DNA of 8,316 nucleotides from an uncultured bacterium (lineage in GTDB: Bacteria > Fidelibacterota > Marinisomatia > Marinisomatales > UBA1611): positions 1-8,316 of the forward strand of contig CALKMQ010000087.1 of the NCBI GenBank assembly GCA_938092125.1, read 5' to 3'. This document shows positions 6,536 through 8,316 of the stretch, piece by piece. Numbering within the stretch: position 1 is the stretch's first letter; each line of letters opens with the position of its first letter. Made by a program: the position numbers and the translations under genes. Under the pieces are notes generated by a model. It was not told where the DNA came from and made no database searches. It saw only the letters and a list, made by a program, of their open reading frames with translations.

Positions 6536-7201
6536 CTATTGTTCAGAGGATTCTTTTTGATCACTGCTATCATCAGATTTTTCGTCTTTTTCACCACCGT
6601 CTTCAGAATCATCAGCAGAATCATCAGCATCAGTAATTTCTTCCTCCGCTGCAGGAGCCGCTATTGACGCTACATTTATATCTTCAGCGCTAATTATATC
6701 CACTTCTTCATCATCATATGAAACATCTGCAATACTAATAGAAGAATTAAGTTCCATATCATCAATATTTACTTCTATTTGTTCAGGAACGTTTGTCGGG
6801 AAGCAACTTATTTCAATCTGGTTGAGCGCTTGAGATAAAATACCACCTTCTGTAACACCAATTGGCTTACCAACAAGCACAAGAGGAACAGATATTGTCA
6901 TTTTTTCTGATCTACGCACTCGCATAAAATCTAAATGTAATATTTCATCAGTAACTGGATGATACTGCACTGCTTTTACCATAACATACTGAGACTTTCC
7001 TTTTAATTCTACTTCATAAATGCGCTGATCAGATTTAAGAGCTTGATATAGCTTTAATTTTTCAACAGCAATATTTTCTGGCTCTTCTCCTTTAAAATAA
7101 AGCGTGCTTGGAACTTTACCTTCTCTTCGCATTTCTTTCGTTGATTTTTTACCAACTGAATCTCTGTTTTCAATATCTAATTTATAATAAGATGCACCCA
7201 T
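6536..7201 (-). CDS. rplY: 50S ribosomal protein L25, general stress (Ctc/TL5) form with acidic tail
   Basis: The two-domain form of L25, which binds 5S rRNA in the central protuberance. The N-terminal L25 domain (about 5-95) shows the MRREGKVPSTLYFKG loop (24-38) and HLDFMRV (89-95). The C-terminal TL5/Ctc domain (about 100-180) shows VGKPIGVTEGGIL (110-122), ISCFPTNVPEQIEV (131-144) and ISAEDI (170-175). Residues about 184-221 form a disordered tail dominated by Asp, Glu and Ser. This differs from the short one-domain L25 of E. coli (94 residues) and matches the Ctc type common outside enterics. The ATG has AAAGGAG at 7210-7216 with 8-base spacing. The gene lies 15 bases after prs and 14 before pth, the conserved prs-rplY-pth order. 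Confidence 0.96.
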   Translation of the reverse strand: MGASYYKLDIENRDSVGKKSTKEMRREGKVPSTLYFKGEEPENIAVEKLKLYQALKSDQRIYEVELKGKSQYVMVKAVQYHPVTDEILHLDFMRVRRSEKMTISVPLVLVGKPIGVTEGGILSQALNQIEISCFPTNVPEQIEVNIDDMELNSSISIADVSYDDEEVDIISAEDINVASIAAPAAEEEITDADDSADDSEDGGEKDEKSDDSSDQKESSEQ

Positions 7202-7209
7202 CTCTATTT

Positions 7210-7216
7210 CTCCTTT
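7210..7216 (-). promoter_or_regulatory. Shine-Dalgarno site of rplY
   Basis: AAAGGAG on the minus strand in the 15-base gap after prs, eight bases before the rplY ATG. It supports the chosen start and contrasts with the absence of such a site at prs and pth. Confidence 0.8.
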
Positions 7217-8161
7217 TTAAAATTCAAATAATGCACTAACGGATTCACCATTATGTATGCGATTTATAGCCGCACCAAATACGTTAGCAACTGTTACAAT
7301 TTTCATATTACTTAATCTTTTTTCTTCTGGGATAAAAATTGTGTCTGTCACAACTAAGTTTTTTATTGGAGATTCTTGCAATCTTTTAATTGCAGGCCCA
7401 GATAAAACTCCATGAGTCGCTATCGCAGAAACAGATTTAGCACCTTTTTTCATCGCTGCTTCTGCCGCACCTACAGTTGTACCAGCGGTATCAATCATAT
7501 CGTCAATTATAAGTACATCCATGCCCTCAAGCTCACCAATTAAATGACTAACTTTAGCCTGGTTTGGCGCAAATCTCCTTTTATCAATTAAAGCGAAATG
7601 CATATTCAACCGCTTTGCATAAGCCTGACTCATCGCAGCAGAACCAACATCAGGGGATAAAACAGTTGAATTTTTAGGATTTAATTTTAATTGAGATATT
7701 GCATCCATTAAAACCATCCTACTATAAAGGTGGTCAAATGGTATTTTTGCAAAACCTTGAATTTGAGTTGAATGTAAGTCCATTGTGACTATTCTATCTG
7801 CTCCTGCACTGGTTAAGATATCAATCATTACTCTCGATGATATCGGAACTCGTGGTTGATCTTTTCTATCCTGCCGGCCGTAACCAAAATAAGGGACAAT
7901 GATATTTACAGTACTAGCAGATGCTCGAACTGCAGCGTCCGTCATAAGTGCTAATTCTATAATATTTTCGGAAGGCCCATTAGTAGATTGAATTAAAAAA
8001 ACATCTTGCCCCCTAATGTTTTCTTCATACTTAACCCAAATTTCACCATCAGAAAATGTCTTTATTGACATATCACCTAGGTCACAACTAGCTGACTCAG
8101 CAATTTTCGAAGCTAAGGCAGGGTTACTCCTACCGCTAAATATTTTTAATTCTCTTTTCAT
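7217..8161 (-). CDS. prs: Ribose-phosphate pyrophosphokinase (PRPP synthetase)
   Basis: A 314-residue class I enzyme that transfers pyrophosphate from ATP to ribose 5-phosphate, giving PRPP for purine, pyrimidine, NAD, histidine and tryptophan synthesis. Motifs seen: FSDGE (36-40), the ATP-binding flexible loop YFGYGRQDRKDQPR (91-104), DLHSTQIQGF (128-137), catalytic-loop KRR (194-196) and the PRPP-binding loop VLIIDDMIDTAGTT (216-229). Length matches the E. coli enzyme (315). The ATG is 14 bases from the tRNA-Gln 3' end, with no Shine-Dalgarno site. The short leader contains an ATG-TAA start-stop pair (8169-8164). Processing of the tRNA from a joint transcript would leave prs with a very short 5' leader, which is inference. 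Confidence 0.97.
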   Translation of the reverse strand: MKRELKIFSGRSNPALASKIAESASCDLGDMSIKTFSDGEIWVKYEENIRGQDVFLIQSTNGPSENIIELALMTDAAVRASASTVNIIVPYFGYGRQDRKDQPRVPISSRVMIDILTSAGADRIVTMDLHSTQIQGFAKIPFDHLYSRMVLMDAISQLKLNPKNSTVLSPDVGSAAMSQAYAKRLNMHFALIDKRRFAPNQAKVSHLIGELEGMDVLIIDDMIDTAGTTVGAAEAAMKKGAKSVSAIATHGVLSGPAIKRLQESPIKNLVVTDTIFIPEEKRLSNMKIVTVANVFGAAINRIHNGESVSALFEF

Positions 8162-8175
8162 TTTTACATTAGTTG

Positions 8176-8246
8176 CTGGGGCGAAGGGAGTCGAACCCCT
8201 ACTGCCTGGACCAAAACCAGGTGTCCTACCATTAGACGACGCCCCA
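8176..8246 (-). tRNA. tRNA-Gln, anticodon UUG
   Basis: A 71-base cloverleaf including the discriminator base. The 7-bp acceptor stem TGGGGCG pairs with CGCCCCA and has the U1-A72 pair and G73 discriminator typical of glutamine tRNAs. The D arm has GTCT/GGAC around AATGGTA. The anticodon stem CCTGG/CCAGG encloses loop TTTTGGT, with anticodon TTG at 8214-8212. The T arm AGGGG/CCCTT encloses TTCGACT with one G-U pair. The 3' CCA is not encoded (the next bases are CAA), so a CCA-adding enzyme is needed. A tRNA-Gln just before prs-rplY-pth is a known arrangement, also seen in pseudomonads after ispE. Confidence 0.96.
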
Positions 8247-8267
8247 ATTTTTTATTTTACCAACTAA

Positions 8268-8315
8268 TTAAACAGGATGTGCGATAAATGTCTTGTGTCT
8301 TGGAAAAAAATGAGA
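8268..8315 (-). CDS. Possible C-terminal end of an upstream gene (cut by the right edge)
   Basis: The only stretch right of the tRNA holds an open minus-strand frame, reading SHFFPRHKTFIAHPV and ending with TAA at 8270-8268, 21 bases before the tRNA. A second minus-strand frame is also open to a TAA at 8259-8257, so coding is not proven. By synteny the neighbour could be ispE (4-diphosphocytidyl-methylerythritol kinase), often found just before tRNA-Gln/prs, but 15 residues cannot show that. Confidence 0.25.
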   Translation of the reverse strand, partial: SHFFPRHKTFIAHPV

Positions 8316-8316
8316 A

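Noticed and set aside
8254..8259. TAAAAT, a -10-like hexamer on the minus strand seven bases before tRNA-Gln
   Set aside because: No -35-like hexamer at 16-18 bases (GCACAT and neighbours are poor), the region is generally AT-rich, and an upstream gene may read into the tRNA. Not enough to call a promoter.
8016..8267. Plus-strand open frame across the prs start and the tRNA
   Set aside because: It runs through the antisense of the tRNA and of prs, and its product resembles no family. It is a shadow of real genes.
8277..8316. Start of a plus-strand gene at the right edge (ATG at 8277 or 8288, AGGA upstream)
   Set aside because: Only about 30-40 bases are visible, the frames are too short to judge, and everything else in the window is on the other strand.

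Overview
The window is one tightly packed, single-direction gene string on the minus strand. It reads from the right edge to the left edge: tRNA-Gln, prs, rplY (L25/Ctc), pth, hppA, rpsF, rpsR, rplI, priA, and the 5' part of a gene for an exported PorV/PorQ-like outer-membrane protein that runs off the left edge. Between neighbouring protein genes there are at most 67 bases, usually 14-18. Two pairs overlap (rpsF/rpsR by 1 base, priA/porV-like by 4 bases). I see no intrinsic terminator and nothing coding on the plus strand, so the simplest reading is one long housekeeping transcription unit, possibly with internal promoters I cannot place.

The DNA is AT-rich (G+C in the mid-thirties percent by eye). 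Gene order and products are bacterial. The PorV/PorQ-like partial gene, the membrane pyrophosphatase and the AT-rich compact layout suggest a member of the FCB superphylum, perhaps a marine Marinimicrobia (SAR406)-like lineage. This is inference from gene content and style, not a proven assignment.

Right third (5967-8316): tRNA-Gln(UUG) lies 14 bases before prs, then rplY and pth follow. This is the classical tRNA-Gln/prs/rplY/pth neighbourhood: PRPP supply, the 5S rRNA-binding protein L25 and rescue of peptidyl-tRNA. Centre (3716-5899): hppA, an ion-pumping membrane pyrophosphatase of the potassium-dependent type, is inserted between the translation genes. Left part: rpsF-rpsR-rplI without the usual ssb or priB gene, followed directly by the primosomal helicase priA and the exported-protein gene.

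Functionally the string couples nucleotide activation (prs makes PRPP; nucleotide and nucleic acid synthesis releases pyrophosphate), use of pyrophosphate for membrane energisation (hppA), translation (S6, S18, L9, L25, Pth) and replication restart (PriA). Translation signals differ along it: the ribosomal protein genes have good Shine-Dalgarno sites, whereas prs, pth (TTG start), priA and the porV-like gene have none that are clear.

The most unusual local structure is a perfect 46-base tandem duplication just upstream of and into hppA (5876-5967). It duplicates the hppA ribosome-binding region, start codon and first eight codons, creating an out-of-frame 18-codon upstream reading frame that ends inside the true hppA start region. 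I found no CRISPR array, insertion sequence, prophage, toxin-antitoxin or defence gene, and no convincing wholly new system. The window is mostly core genome with a few local oddities.
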